64,000 nucleotides of DNA from Streptomyces sp. SW4. Its GTDB lineage: Bacteria; Actinomycetota; Actinomycetes; Streptomycetales; Streptomycetaceae. Made by a program: the position numbers and the translations under genes. This document shows, one piece after another, positions 22,856-31,754 of the stretch. The stretch is from positions 1,054,001 through 1,118,000 of the forward strand of contig QKWM01000001.1 of the NCBI GenBank assembly GCA_003248315.1. Reading direction: 5' to 3'. The stretch's first letter is position 1; the number at the start of each line of letters is the position of its first letter. The notes beneath the pieces were generated by a model. That model was not told where the DNA came from. It saw only the letters and a program-made list of their open reading frames with translations, and ran no database searches.

Positions 22856-25148
22856 TCATGCGGCGGCGCGGGAGGGCTCGAGCCGGACCAGCACACCCTT
22901 GGACGTGGGGCAGTTGCTGATGTCGGCGACGCTGTCCAGGGGGACCAGCACGTTCGTCTCGGGGTAGTAGGCGGCCGCCGAGCCGCGGCTCGCCGGGTAG
23001 GCCACCACCCGGAACCCCTCGGCGCGCCGCTCCCGGCCGTCGTGCCAGACGCTCACCAGGTCCACCAGGTCCCGGTCGGCGAGGCCGAGTTCCGTAAGGT
23101 CGGCCGGGTTGACCAGGACGACCCGGCGGGCGTTGTGGATGCCGCGGTACCGGTCGTCGGGCGCGTACCAGACCGTGTTCCACTGGTCGTGCGAGCGGAG
23201 CGTCTGCAGCAGCAGATGACCGGCGGGATCTCCGGCATCGTGAAGTCGTTGCAGGTGAAGACGGCCTTGCCGCTCGGGGTGGGGAAGACGCCCTCGTTCA
23301 CGGGATTGGGCAGCCTGAAACCGCCGGGCACGGCCACGCGGGCGTTGAAGTCCTCGAAGCCGGGCACCACGCGGGATATCCGGTCGCGGATCGTGCCGTA
23401 GTCCGCCTCGAACTCCTCCCAGGGGATGGACGGTTCGTCACCGAGGACGGCGCGGGCCAGGCGGGCGACGATCGCCACCTCGCTGAGCAGGTGCGGGGAG
23501 GCGGGCGGCAGCTTGCCCCGCGAGGCATGGACCTCGCTCATGGAGTCCTCCACGGTGACGAACTGCTCCCCGCTCGCCTGCACGTCCCGGTCGCTGCGGC
23601 CCAGCGTGGGCAGGATGAGCGCGGTCCGGCCGCACACCGTGTGCGAGCGGTTGAGCTTGGTGGACACGTGGGCCGTCAGCCGGCAGCGGCGCATCGCCTC
23701 CTCGGTCAGTGCGCTGTCCGGGGTGGCCCGCACGAAGTTGCCGGCGACCCCGAGGAAGACCTTCGCGCGCCCTTCGTGCATCGCGCGGATGCTGCCGACC
23801 GCGTCCAGTCCGTGACGGCTGGGAGGAGTGAAGCCGAACTCGCGGCCGAGGGCGTCCAGGAAGGACTGCGGCATCTGCTCCCAGACGCCCATGGTGCGGT
23901 CGCCCTGCACGTTGCTGTGGCCGCGCACGGGGCACACGCCGGCCCCGGGCCGGCCGATGTTCCCGCGGGCCATCAGGAAGTTGACGATCTCGCGGACGGT
24001 GGCCACACCGTGCTTGTGCTGGGTGACGCCCATCGCCCAGCACACGATGATCCGCCTGCTGCCCAGGACCCGGTCGAAGAGCTCCTCGATCTCGTCGCGG
24101 GTCAGGCCGGTCGCGGCGAGGATGTCGTCCCAGGAGTGCTTGCGGGTGTGCTCGGCGAACTCCTCGAACCCCGTAGTGCGGGCGCGGATGAAGTCGTGGT
24201 CGAGCACCGCGCCCGGAGCGGCGTCCTCCGCCTCCAGGAGCATCAGGTTCAGGGCCTGGAACAGCGCGAGGTCGCCGCCGGCGCGGATGTGCAGGAACTG
24301 GTCGGCGATCGGGGTGCCCCGTCCGAAGATGCCGCGTGCCTTCTGCGGGTGCTTGAAGCGCATCAGCCCCGCTTCGGGCAGCGTGTTCACCGCCACCACC
24401 CGACCGCCGTTGCGCTTGGTCTCCTCCAGGGCCGACAGCATCCTCGGGTGGTTGGTGCCCGGGTTCTGCCCCACCACGAAGACCAGGTCGGAGGTGTGGA
24501 TGTCGTCGAGGGAGACGCTGCCCTTGCCGATGCCCAGCGTCTCGCCGAGTCCGAAGCCGCTGGACTCGTGGCACATGTTGGAGCAGTCCGGCAGGTTGTT
24601 GGTGCCGAAGGCGCGGGCGAAGAGCTGCAGCAGGAAAGCGGCCTCGTTGTTGAGCCGCCCCGACACGTAGAACAGGGCCTCGTCCGGCGAGTCGAGCCCC
24701 TTGAGTTCCTCGGCCAGCAGGCCCAGTGCCTCGTCCCAGCCGATCGGCTCGTAATGCGTGGCACCCGGTCTCTTCACCATCGGTTCGGTGAGCCGGCCCT
24801 GCTGATTGAGCCAGTAGTCCGACATGGCGCCCAGCTCCGCGATCGAATGGTCCCGGAAGAATTCACGGGTCACCCGGCGCGAGGTGGCCTCGTCGTTGAT
24901 GTGCTTCGCGCCGTTCTCGCAGTACTCGTTCAGGTGTCGCTTTCCGGGCGCGGGCTCCGGCCAGGCACAGCCCGGGCAGTCGATGCCCTCGGGCTGGTTG
25001 ATGTTCAGCAGCGTCAGCGCCGTGCGGCGCGGGACGTCTGGCCCAGCGAGTACCGGAGGGCGTGCGTCACCGCCGGCAGACCCGTCGCCCAGGTCTTGGG
25101 CGGGGTGACCCTCAGGTCGTCGCCCGGGTCCTCGATACCGCTGGTCAT
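22856..25148 (-). CDS. FdhF/YdeP-family molybdopterin oxidoreductase, copy 1; 2 apparent frameshifts
   Basis: Molybdenum bis-MGD enzyme of about 764 residues. The N-terminal cysteine pair is in DCPGCAWPEP, then HLNEYCENGAKH. SNMCHESSG carries the Cys-His that aligns with the Sec-His ligand of E. coli FdhH, so Mo would be bound by Cys. CPVRGHSNVQGDRTMGVWEQMP and the C-terminal molydop_binding domain (HLLLQTLRSHDQWNT) are typical of the YdeP-like FdhF branch. Losses lie near 25025 and 23220. The FdhD partner downstream supports formate oxidation, though acid-resistance roles are known for YdeP. ATG 25148 is used. Confidence 0.88.
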
Positions 25149-25196
25149 GACTGTCCGCCTCATTTCCGCATGCGAAGAGGGAGCTGCCGGAGCAGC

Positions 25197-25223
25197 TTGA
25201 CGAACGAACCGTTGAATCGTCAA
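25197..25223. promoter_or_regulatory. inverted repeat upstream of fdhF copy 1
   Basis: TTGACGA (25197-25203) and TCGTCAA (25217-25223) are perfect arms separated by 13 bases, about 50 bases before the fdhF start. A LysR-type or other dimeric regulator could bind here; the local lysR gene is a candidate. Confidence 0.45.
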
Positions 25224-25289
25224 AGAGGGGGAGTCGATGGCGAGATAGGCAGCCCTTGTCACCGGCCTCGCCTTCCGGCTTCGGAAAGG

Positions 25290-25364
25290 GGGAATTCCCG
25301 CTCCCGGGCGCTGCGCCGATCACGTCATCGGCGGCGTCTATTTGACGTGGACGGGGAATTCTCC
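25290..25364. promoter_or_regulatory. paired GAATTC palindromes between divergent fdhF and moaA
   Basis: GGGAATTCCC (25290-25299) and GGGGAATTCTCC (25353-25364) are near-identical palindromes with centres 64 bases apart, about six helical turns. The spacing suits cooperative binding and looping. The function is inferred only from position. Confidence 0.3.
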
Positions 25365-25423
25365 GAGGGTTTCGGAGGGCGGCGCCGCCGTCTCCAAGGC
25401 CTATTGGTAGGCCCGTCACTCCC

Positions 25424-25491
25424 AGGTAAACCCGTTCCCCAGGTAACCCCGTTCCCCGGGTAACCCCGTTCCCTTGGTACTCCCGTTCCCC
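25424..25491 (+). repeat. four tandem 17-base repeats upstream of moaA
   Basis: Four head-to-tail copies of AGGTAACCCCGTTCCCC (25424, 25441, 25458, 25475), diverging slightly outward; a weaker unit precedes them. They end 58 bases before the moaA GTG. Iteron-like spacing suggests multiple protein sites or a leader-RNA element. Not CRISPR, since there are no spacers. Confidence 0.8.
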
Positions 25492-25549
25492 TGGCGGTCG
25501 CGATGCCCCGGCGACCGGCGGCCGCACGAGCAGGAAGAAGGACAGCGCT

Positions 25550-26554
25550 GTGACCTCACGGCACCCCGCCCCGCCGGCGGACCGCTTCGGCCGCGTCCAC
25601 ACCGACCTGCGGGTGTCCCTGACCGACCGCTGCAACCTCCGGTGCACGTACTGCCTGCCGGCCGAGGGAGTGACCTGGCTTCCCCGCCCCGACCTGCTCA
25701 CCGATGACGAGGTCGTGCGCCTGGTCCGGGTCGCCACCGAGCGCCTGGGGACCACCGGGATACGGCTGACGGGCGGCGAGCCCCTGCTGCGTCGCGGACT
25801 GCCGGGCCTGGTCGCCCGCCTCACCGCACTGGACCCCGCCCCCGAGCTGTCCATGACGACCAACGGCATCGGCCTGGCCCGCGTCGCCGCCGCCCTGCGC
25901 GAGGCGGGCCTCGGCCGGGTCAACGTCAGCCTCGACACCCTGGACGCCGGGCGGTTCGCCGAGATGACACGGCGCGACCGGCTCCCCGACGTGCTCGCCG
26001 GGCTGCGCGCGGCGCGTGACGCCGGGCTGACTCCCGTCAAGGTGAACGCCGTCCCGGTGCGCGGCGTCAACGACGACGAGATCGCCGGCCTGACCGCGTT
26101 CGCCGTGGAGCACGGCTACCGGCTGCGCTTCATCGAGTCGATGCCGCTGGACGCCCAGGGCGTCTGGGACCGGGACCGGATGGTCACCGCGGCGGAGATC
26201 CTGGACCGCCTCGCCGAGCACTACGACCTGGTTCCGGTCGCACGCCGCGGCAACGCTCCCGCCGAGGAGTGGCGGATCGCCGGCACCGACGCGGTGGTCG
26301 GCGTCATCGCCAGCGTCACCCGCCCGTTCTGCGGAGACTGCGACCGGGTGCGGCTCACCGCCGACGGACAACTGCGCAACTGCCTCTTCGCCACCGAGGA
26401 GTCCGACCTGCGGGCCCTGCTCCGCGGCGGCGCGGACGACGCGGCCCTGGAGGCCGCCTGGCGGGCCTGCCTCGCCCGCAAGGGCCCCGGCCACGCCATC
26501 GGCAGCGCGGAGTTCCGCAGGCCCGCACGGCCCATGTCGGCCATCGGCGGCTGA
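25550..26554 (+). CDS. moaA: GTP 3',8-cyclase (molybdenum cofactor step 1)
   Basis: Intact radical SAM enzyme of 334 residues. CNLRCTYC carries the SAM cluster; CGDCDRVRLTADGQLRNC holds the C-terminal second [4Fe-4S] cluster that binds GTP; the chain ends in the conserved Gly-Gly tail that MoaA needs for activity. GTG 25550 follows AGGAAGAAGG. It is divergent from the fdhF operon and provides cofactor for the two molybdoenzymes here. Confidence 0.96.
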   Translation: MTSRHPAPPADRFGRVHTDLRVSLTDRCNLRCTYCLPAEGVTWLPRPDLLTDDEVVRLVRVATERLGTTGIRLTGGEPLLRRGLPGLVARLTALDPAPELSMTTNGIGLARVAAALREAGLGRVNVSLDTLDAGRFAEMTRRDRLPDVLAGLRAARDAGLTPVKVNAVPVRGVNDDEIAGLTAFAVEHGYRLRFIESMPLDAQGVWDRDRMVTAAEILDRLAEHYDLVPVARRGNAPAEEWRIAGTDAVVGVIASVTRPFCGDCDRVRLTADGQLRNCLFATEESDLRALLRGGADDAALEAAWRACLARKGPGHAIGSAEFRRPARPMSAIGG

Positions 26555-26586
26555 CCCGCCGGCACCCCTGGAAGGATCCCGTCCCT

Positions 26587-26646
26587 TGCCCGCCCGCGTC
26601 GTGCCCGCCCGCGTCCCGCCCGCCCGTGTCCTGCCCGCCCGCGCGG
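26587..26646 (+). repeat. four tandem 15-base repeats between moaA and the FUSC gene
   Basis: Copies of TGCCCGCCCGCGTCC at 26587, 26602, 26617 and 26632 fill much of the 175-base gap. No function is evident. Confidence 0.75.
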
Positions 26647-26729
26647 AACGTCACGGACGGCGCGGCACCGTGGGGCGGCGGCGTGCCGGCGACCCGGCAC
26701 GCACCGCACGCAGGCGGTAAACAGCGCGT

Positions 26730-28591
26730 ATGTCCCGTTTGCGTCCGCTGCTCGATGCGGTGACCGGGCCGGGTCGGCGACAGCTGGCCGCCCGCGCGGG
26801 CCGCGCGCTCTCGCCACGGGGCGCACTCGCCCTGCACACCGTCGACGGCACCCTCTCGTTCGCCCTGCGCGCGGCACTGGCGATGGCGCTGCCGGCGGTC
26901 CCGCTCGCCCTGACCGGCCGGGCCGACCAGGCCGTCTACACCATGCTCGGCTCCTTCACCACCACGTTCGGCCGCAACGTGCCCTACGGTCGCCGGGCCC
27001 GGCTGCTGGCGCTGGTGGCCCTGGCGATGACGGCCTGCGTCGGCACCGGCTCCGCGCTCGGCGCCTGGGCGCGGCCCCAGGACGGGGGAGCGGGCGCCGC
27101 TCTGGTCGTGGCCGCGACGGCCGGGGTCGCCGGGATCGCCAAGTTCGCCTGCGACGCGGCCGGCCTGAGCGGCCTCGGCGCCGTGCTGCTGCTGTTCTCC
27201 TTCGCCGTCGCGGCGAACGGCTCACCGGCCCCTGCCGACGTCCTGTCGCACACCGGCCTGGCGGCGGCGGGCGCGGCCGTGGCCTGGCTGCTGAGCGTGC
27301 CCGGACGGCTCCTCCACCCCGACCGCCCGCAGCGCCTCGCCCTCGCCGCCGCGCTGCGCGCACTGGCGGACCTGCTGGAGGCGGCCGCCGCCGACCGGGG
27401 CCACGGACCCGCCCGGCACCGGGCGACCGCCGCCGTGCTGCAGGCCCACCGGGCCCTAGGCCTCATGCCATCGACGCCCGGCGAGCGCGGCAGCCGGGGC
27501 GGCACCTGCGTGCAGCTGGCCGACCTGGCCTGGTCGCTGCTCATCGGCTCGGCACGCCATCCGCCCACCGGCCCCGACGACCCCGCCGCCCTGGCCGTAC
27601 GGCTGCGGGCCCAGGGCCGTCTGCTGGCGAGCCGCAGGGCCGGGGAACCCGCGCTCCTGCCCGGGCTGTCAGCGCCGGCCGCCGCCCTCCACCGGGACGT
27701 GACCGCGGACACCGGCGGGACGCCGACCCGCACCCGCCCGGACGTCGGGCGGCCTGCCGAACAGCGTGCCGCGGAACTGCGTGCCGCGGAACTGCGTGCC
27801 GCGGAACTACGAGCCGCGGAACTTCGTGCCACGGAACTGCGTGCCGCGGAACTCGTCACCAGCCGCGCCCACGGTCGCGTCATGATCCTGCTGGTGCCCG
27901 CGGTGAGGATGGTCCTCGGCACCGGCCTGGCGGGCGGGGCGGCCCTCGCCCTCGGGCTCGGCCACGGCTACTGGGCGGCCGTGTCGGCGGCCGCGGTGCT
28001 GCACTCGGTCAACGTGCGGACCGCGGCGCAGAGGGCCGTGCAGCGCACGCTCGGCACCATGGCCGGCCTGCTGCTCGCGCTCGCGGTCCTGGCCACCCAC
28101 CCCGGCCCCTCGCGCTCGTGCTCGTGCTGGTGATCCTGGAGTTCCTGCTCGAATACGTCGTGGCCCGCAACTACGGACTCGGCGTCGTCTTCCTCACCCC
28201 GCTGGCGCTGCTGCTCACCGACCTCGCCGCACCCGGGCCGGCCGGGGAACTGGTCCAGGACCGGGCGCTGGGCAGCCTGCTCGGCGTCACCGTCGCCCTG
28301 CTCTGCGCGCTCCTGGTGGTCCACGACCAGGCGGCGTTGCGGGCCGAGCGCGCACTGACCGCGTGCAGCGAGGCGTCGGAGGCGGCCGAGCGGGTGCTGA
28401 CGGCCGGGGACGGGGCGCTGTTCCCGCACGCGCGGACCCGGCTGGCCGCCGCGGTGGTGGAGCTGCGCGAGGCCGACGACGCCGCGGCGGGCGAACTGTG
28501 GCCCGCCGAGATCGACCCCACCGAACTGGCCGACGCGGAACAACGCGCGTACGGACTGCTGGAGCGGCTCGCACCGGGGCCGACACGGTGA
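26730..28591 (+). CDS. FUSC-family membrane protein; 1 apparent frameshift
   Basis: About 620 residues with two blocks of four to six hydrophobic helices separated by a long soluble region, the layout of FUSC (fusaric acid/aromatic acid exporter-like) proteins. The soluble part includes an imperfect AAELR tandem repeat (27756-27860), likely a helical rod. The second block has RTAAQRAVQRTLGTMAGLLLA, the most conserved FUSC stretch. One base is lost near 28108. Export of an organic acid is possible; the substrate is unknown. Confidence 0.8.
27756..27860 (+). repeat. in-frame 15-base minisatellite in the FUSC gene
   Basis: Seven units close to GCGGAACTGCGTGCC, each encoding five residues (A-A-E-L-R with Thr or Gln variants). 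Since the unit is a multiple of three, copy-number change would lengthen or shorten the charged helix without breaking the frame. Confidence 0.85.
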
Positions 28592-28668
28592 CCCGCGCGG
28601 CCATCGGTCTCGACGGTGACCCGCGCGGCCACCGGCCTTGACGGTGACCCCGGTCGGCCACGGCTGCC
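28586..28668 (+). repeat. three tandem 28-base repeats at the FUSC stop codon
   Basis: Units start CGGTGACCC at 28586, 28614 and 28642; the first two are nearly identical, the third is degenerate. The first unit contains the FUSC stop codon, and the array fills the gap to the convergent fdhF copy 2. Confidence 0.75.
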
Positions 28669-28671
28669 GGC

Positions 28672-30979
28672 TCAGGCGTCCCGGGGCCCGGCGGCAGCCG
28701 GCTCCAGCCGGACGGCCAGCGCCTTGGACGTCGGCTGGTTGCTGATGGCGGCCACGCTGTCCAGCGGCACCAGGACCTGGGTCTCCGGGTAGTACGCCGC
28801 CGCGCAGCCGCGGCTGGTGGGATACGGCACGACCCGGAAGCCCTCCGCACGGCGCTCACTGCCGTCGGTCCACACGCTCACCAGATCGACGCGCTGCCCC
28901 TCGGACAGCCCGAGGTCCGCGACGTCGTCGGGGTTGACCAGGACCACGCGGCGGCTGCCGTGGATGCCCCGGTAGCGGTCGTTGTCGGTGTAGGGGACGG
29001 TGTTCCACTGGTCGTGCGAGCGAAGCGTCTGGAGCAGCAGATGCCCCTCGGGCGCCTGCGGCATCTCCCAGTCGTTGCAGGTGAACAGGGCTTTGCCCAC
29101 GGCCGTCGCGAAGACGCCCTCGTTCACCGGGTTGGGCAGCCGGATGCCGCCCGGCCTGACCACCCGCCGGTTGAACTCGTGCAGCCCCGGCACCACCTGC
29201 GCGATACGGTCGCGGATCGCCCCGTAGTCGGCCTCGAACCGCTCCCACGGAATGTCCGGGGTGCCGTCGAGGGTGCGGCGGGCCAGCCGGCACAGGATGG
29301 CGACCTCGCTCAGCAGCAGCCGGGAGGCCGGTGCCAGGCGCCCCCGCGAGACGTGGACCTCGCTCATGGAGTTCTCGACGGTGACGAACTGCTCGCCGCC
29401 GGACTGGATGTCCACCTCGGTGCGGCCCAGGGTCGGCAGGATCAGCGCGGTCTCGCCGCACACGGTGTGGGAGCGGTTGAGCTTCGTGGAGATGTGCGCG
29501 GTGAGCCGGCACCGGCGCATGGCCTCCTCGGTGACGGCGGTGTCGGGCGCGGCCAGCACGAAGTTCCCCGCGACACCGAGGAAGACCTTGACGCGGCCCT
29601 CGCGCATCGCCCTGATCGAGTTCACCGAGTCCAGGCCGTGCGCCCGGGGCGGATCGAAGCCGAACTCCCGCCGCAGCGCGTCGAGGAACGTGTCGGGCAT
29701 CTGCTCCCAGATGCCCATCGTGCGGTCGCCCTGCACATTGCTGTGCCCGCGCACCGGGCAGGCGCCGGCGCCCGCCCGGCCGAGGTTCCCGCGCAGCATG
29801 AGGAAGTTGACGATCTCCCTGATCGTGGGAACGCCGTGCTTGTGCTGGGTCACGCCCATCGCCCAGCAGACGATGATCCGCTCGCTGCGCAGCACGTCGT
29901 CGCGCACCCGTTCGATCTCCGTGCGGGTCAGTCCGGTGGCCCGGAGCACGTCGTCCCAGGACACCGACCGGGCGTGCCGGGCGAACTCCTCGAAACCGCT
30001 GGTGCTCGACCGGATGAACTCGTGGTCCAGTACGGTGCCGGGCCGGGTGTCCTCGGCCTCCAGCAGCAGCCTGTTGAGCCCCTGGAACAGGGCGAGGTCG
30101 CCTCCGCTGCGGATGTGCAGGAACCGGTCGGCGATGCGGGTGCCGCGGCCGATCACACCCCGCGCCTTCTGCGGGTTCTTGAACCGCAGCAGCCCGGCCT
30201 CCGGCAGGGTGTTCACCGCGATGACGCGGGCGCCGTTGCGCTTGGCCTGCTCCAGCGCGGAGAGCTGGCGGGGTGGTTGGTGCCGGGGTTCTGGCCGACG
30301 ACGAAGATCAGGTCGGCGTGGTGGAGGTCGTCGAGCCCGACGGTCCCCTTGCCGGTGCCCAGGGTCTCGTGCAGGGCGAATCCGCTGGACTCGTGGCACA
30401 TGTTGCTGCAGTCGGGCAGGTTGTTGGTGCCGAAGGCGCGGGCGAACAACTGCAGCACGAAGGCGGCCTCGTTGCTCACCCGGCCGGAGGTGTAGAAGAC
30501 GGCCTCGTCGGGGGAGGCCAGGGATGTCAGCTCGTCGGCGATCAGACCGAGGGCGTCGTGCCAGCTGACGGGCTCGTAGTGGTCGGAGCCCGGCCGTTTG
30601 ACCATCGGCTCGGTGAGCCGGCCCTGCTGGTTCAGCCAGAGGTCGGAGCGTTCGCGCAGCTCGGACACGGAGTGGCGGCGGAAGAACTCGGCGGTGACAC
30701 GCCGGGACGTCGCCTCGTCGTTGATGTGCTTGGCGCCGTTCTCGCAGTACTCGTTGAGATGCCGGTGACCGGGGCGGGGTCGGCCCATGCGCAGCCGGGG
30801 CAGTCGATGCCGCCCACCTGGTTCATGTTGAGCAGCGTCACCCCGGTGCGCCGTACGGAGGTCTCCTCCAGGGAGTACTCCAGCGCGTGGGTGACCGCCG
30901 GCACTCCCGCCGCCCACGTCTTCGGCGGTGTCACCCTGAGTTCTTCCTGGGGCTCCTCGCCCGGTGGCCTGTGCCTCAC
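28672..30979 (-). CDS. FdhF/YdeP-family molybdopterin oxidoreductase, copy 2; 2 apparent frameshifts
   Basis: About 769 residues, co-linear with copy 1 and very similar throughout: DCPGCAWADP, HLNEYCENGAKH, SNMCHESSG, CPVRGHSNVQGDRTMGIWEQ. The putative Mo ligand is again Cys followed by His, with no in-frame TGA for selenocysteine. Losses lie near 30770 and 30270. The start is GTG 30979. It follows the SRPBCC gene on the same strand and lacks its own fdhD, so it presumably shares one. Confidence 0.88.
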
Positions 30980-31003
30980 AGGGTCTCTCGCTTTCTCGTT
31001 CGC

Positions 31004-31067
31004 GCCGGACGGATCGGTCCACGTCTTGCCGGACGGATCGGTCCACGTCTCGCCGGACGGATCAGCC
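31004..31067. repeat. 24-base direct repeats upstream of fdhF copy 2
   Basis: Two full copies of a 24-base unit starting GCCGGACGGATCGG (31004, 31028) and a third partial one (31052) fill the 82-base gap between the SRPBCC stop and the fdhF start. Confidence 0.75.
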
Positions 31068-31607
31068 GATCAGCCCACCGGCATGCCCGGCCGGATCAGC
31101 CCACGGGCCACCGGGGACGCGGCTGCGCGGCGGCTCGGACTCCGTCGGCCGGACGTGTCCGTTGCGGATGGTCCCCCGCCAGCCCCCGGCTTCCTGCCCC
31201 AGGCCCTCGATGAACTCCTTGAAGTGCGTCAGCTCCGACCGGACGACGCGTCGGGTGACGCCGCAGGCGTCGGACAGGCGGGTGACCGGGCCCGGGCGCC
31301 CGAACCGGATGTGCACCGTGACCACGGTCCGGCCGGGCGTCTCCTCGAGGAACGTCACCTCGCCCCGGTGGCGGGAGTCCAGGCTCCGCCACGCCACGCA
31401 GGTGTCCGGCAGCTGCTCGACGATCTCGGCCGTGAACTCGTGCCGCAGCGGCCCCAGGGCCACGACCCACCGGGTGAGGGAGGGCCTGACCTGCTCGACC
31501 TCCCGCACGGCGGTCATGAACCGGGGGAACGTCCGGAACTGGGTCCACTGGTTGTACGCGGTCCGTGCCGGCACCGCGACCCGGACCGCCTCTTCGATCG
31601 TGGTCAT
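31062..31607 (-). CDS. SRPBCC-family (polyketide cyclase-like) protein
   Basis: Intact, 181 residues. The START/SRPBCC pattern is seen as EEAVRVAVPARTAYNQWTQF at the start, VEQVRPSLTRWVVALGP in the middle and GRTVVTVHIRFGRPG before the last helix. Such proteins bind small hydrophobic ligands in a deep pocket. It is read before fdhF copy 2 on the same strand and is divergent from the Clp gene. A specific role is not evident. Confidence 0.75.
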   Translation of the reverse strand: MTTIEEAVRVAVPARTAYNQWTQFRTFPRFMTAVREVEQVRPSLTRWVVALGPLRHEFTAEIVEQLPDTCVAWRSLDSRHRGEVTFLEETPGRTVVTVHIRFGRPGPVTRLSDACGVTRRVVRSELTHFKEFIEGLGQEAGGWRGTIRNGHVRPTESEPPRSRVPGGPWADPAGHAGGLIG

Positions 31608-31680
31608 GGTCCGCCCGTCTGCAGCCGCTCGTCGTCCTTCCACTGTGGGCGCCCCGCCGGTGGCATGCCAGTGGATCTTC

Positions 31681-31695
31681 GCGGGCGGAGCCCGC
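31681..31695 (+). promoter_or_regulatory. short perfect hairpin in the Clp gene leader
   Basis: GCGGGC-GGA-GCCCGC, 60 bases before the start. I saw no HAIR box (HspR site). It may be a regulatory hairpin or chance in GC-rich DNA. Confidence 0.25.
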
Positions 31696-31754
31696 TTGCA
31701 GCCGCACAGGGGTCGCGCTTGGCTGGAGGAAAGCGTCCGGCACCGGGAGTCTCC

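Noticed and set aside
25424..25491. CRISPR-like array
   Set aside because: The 17-base units are directly adjacent, with no spacers and no cas genes.
30350..30420. Selenocysteine insertion in the FdhF-like proteins
   Set aside because: The ligand position is an ordinary Cys codon in both paralogues, and no in-frame TGA lies there.
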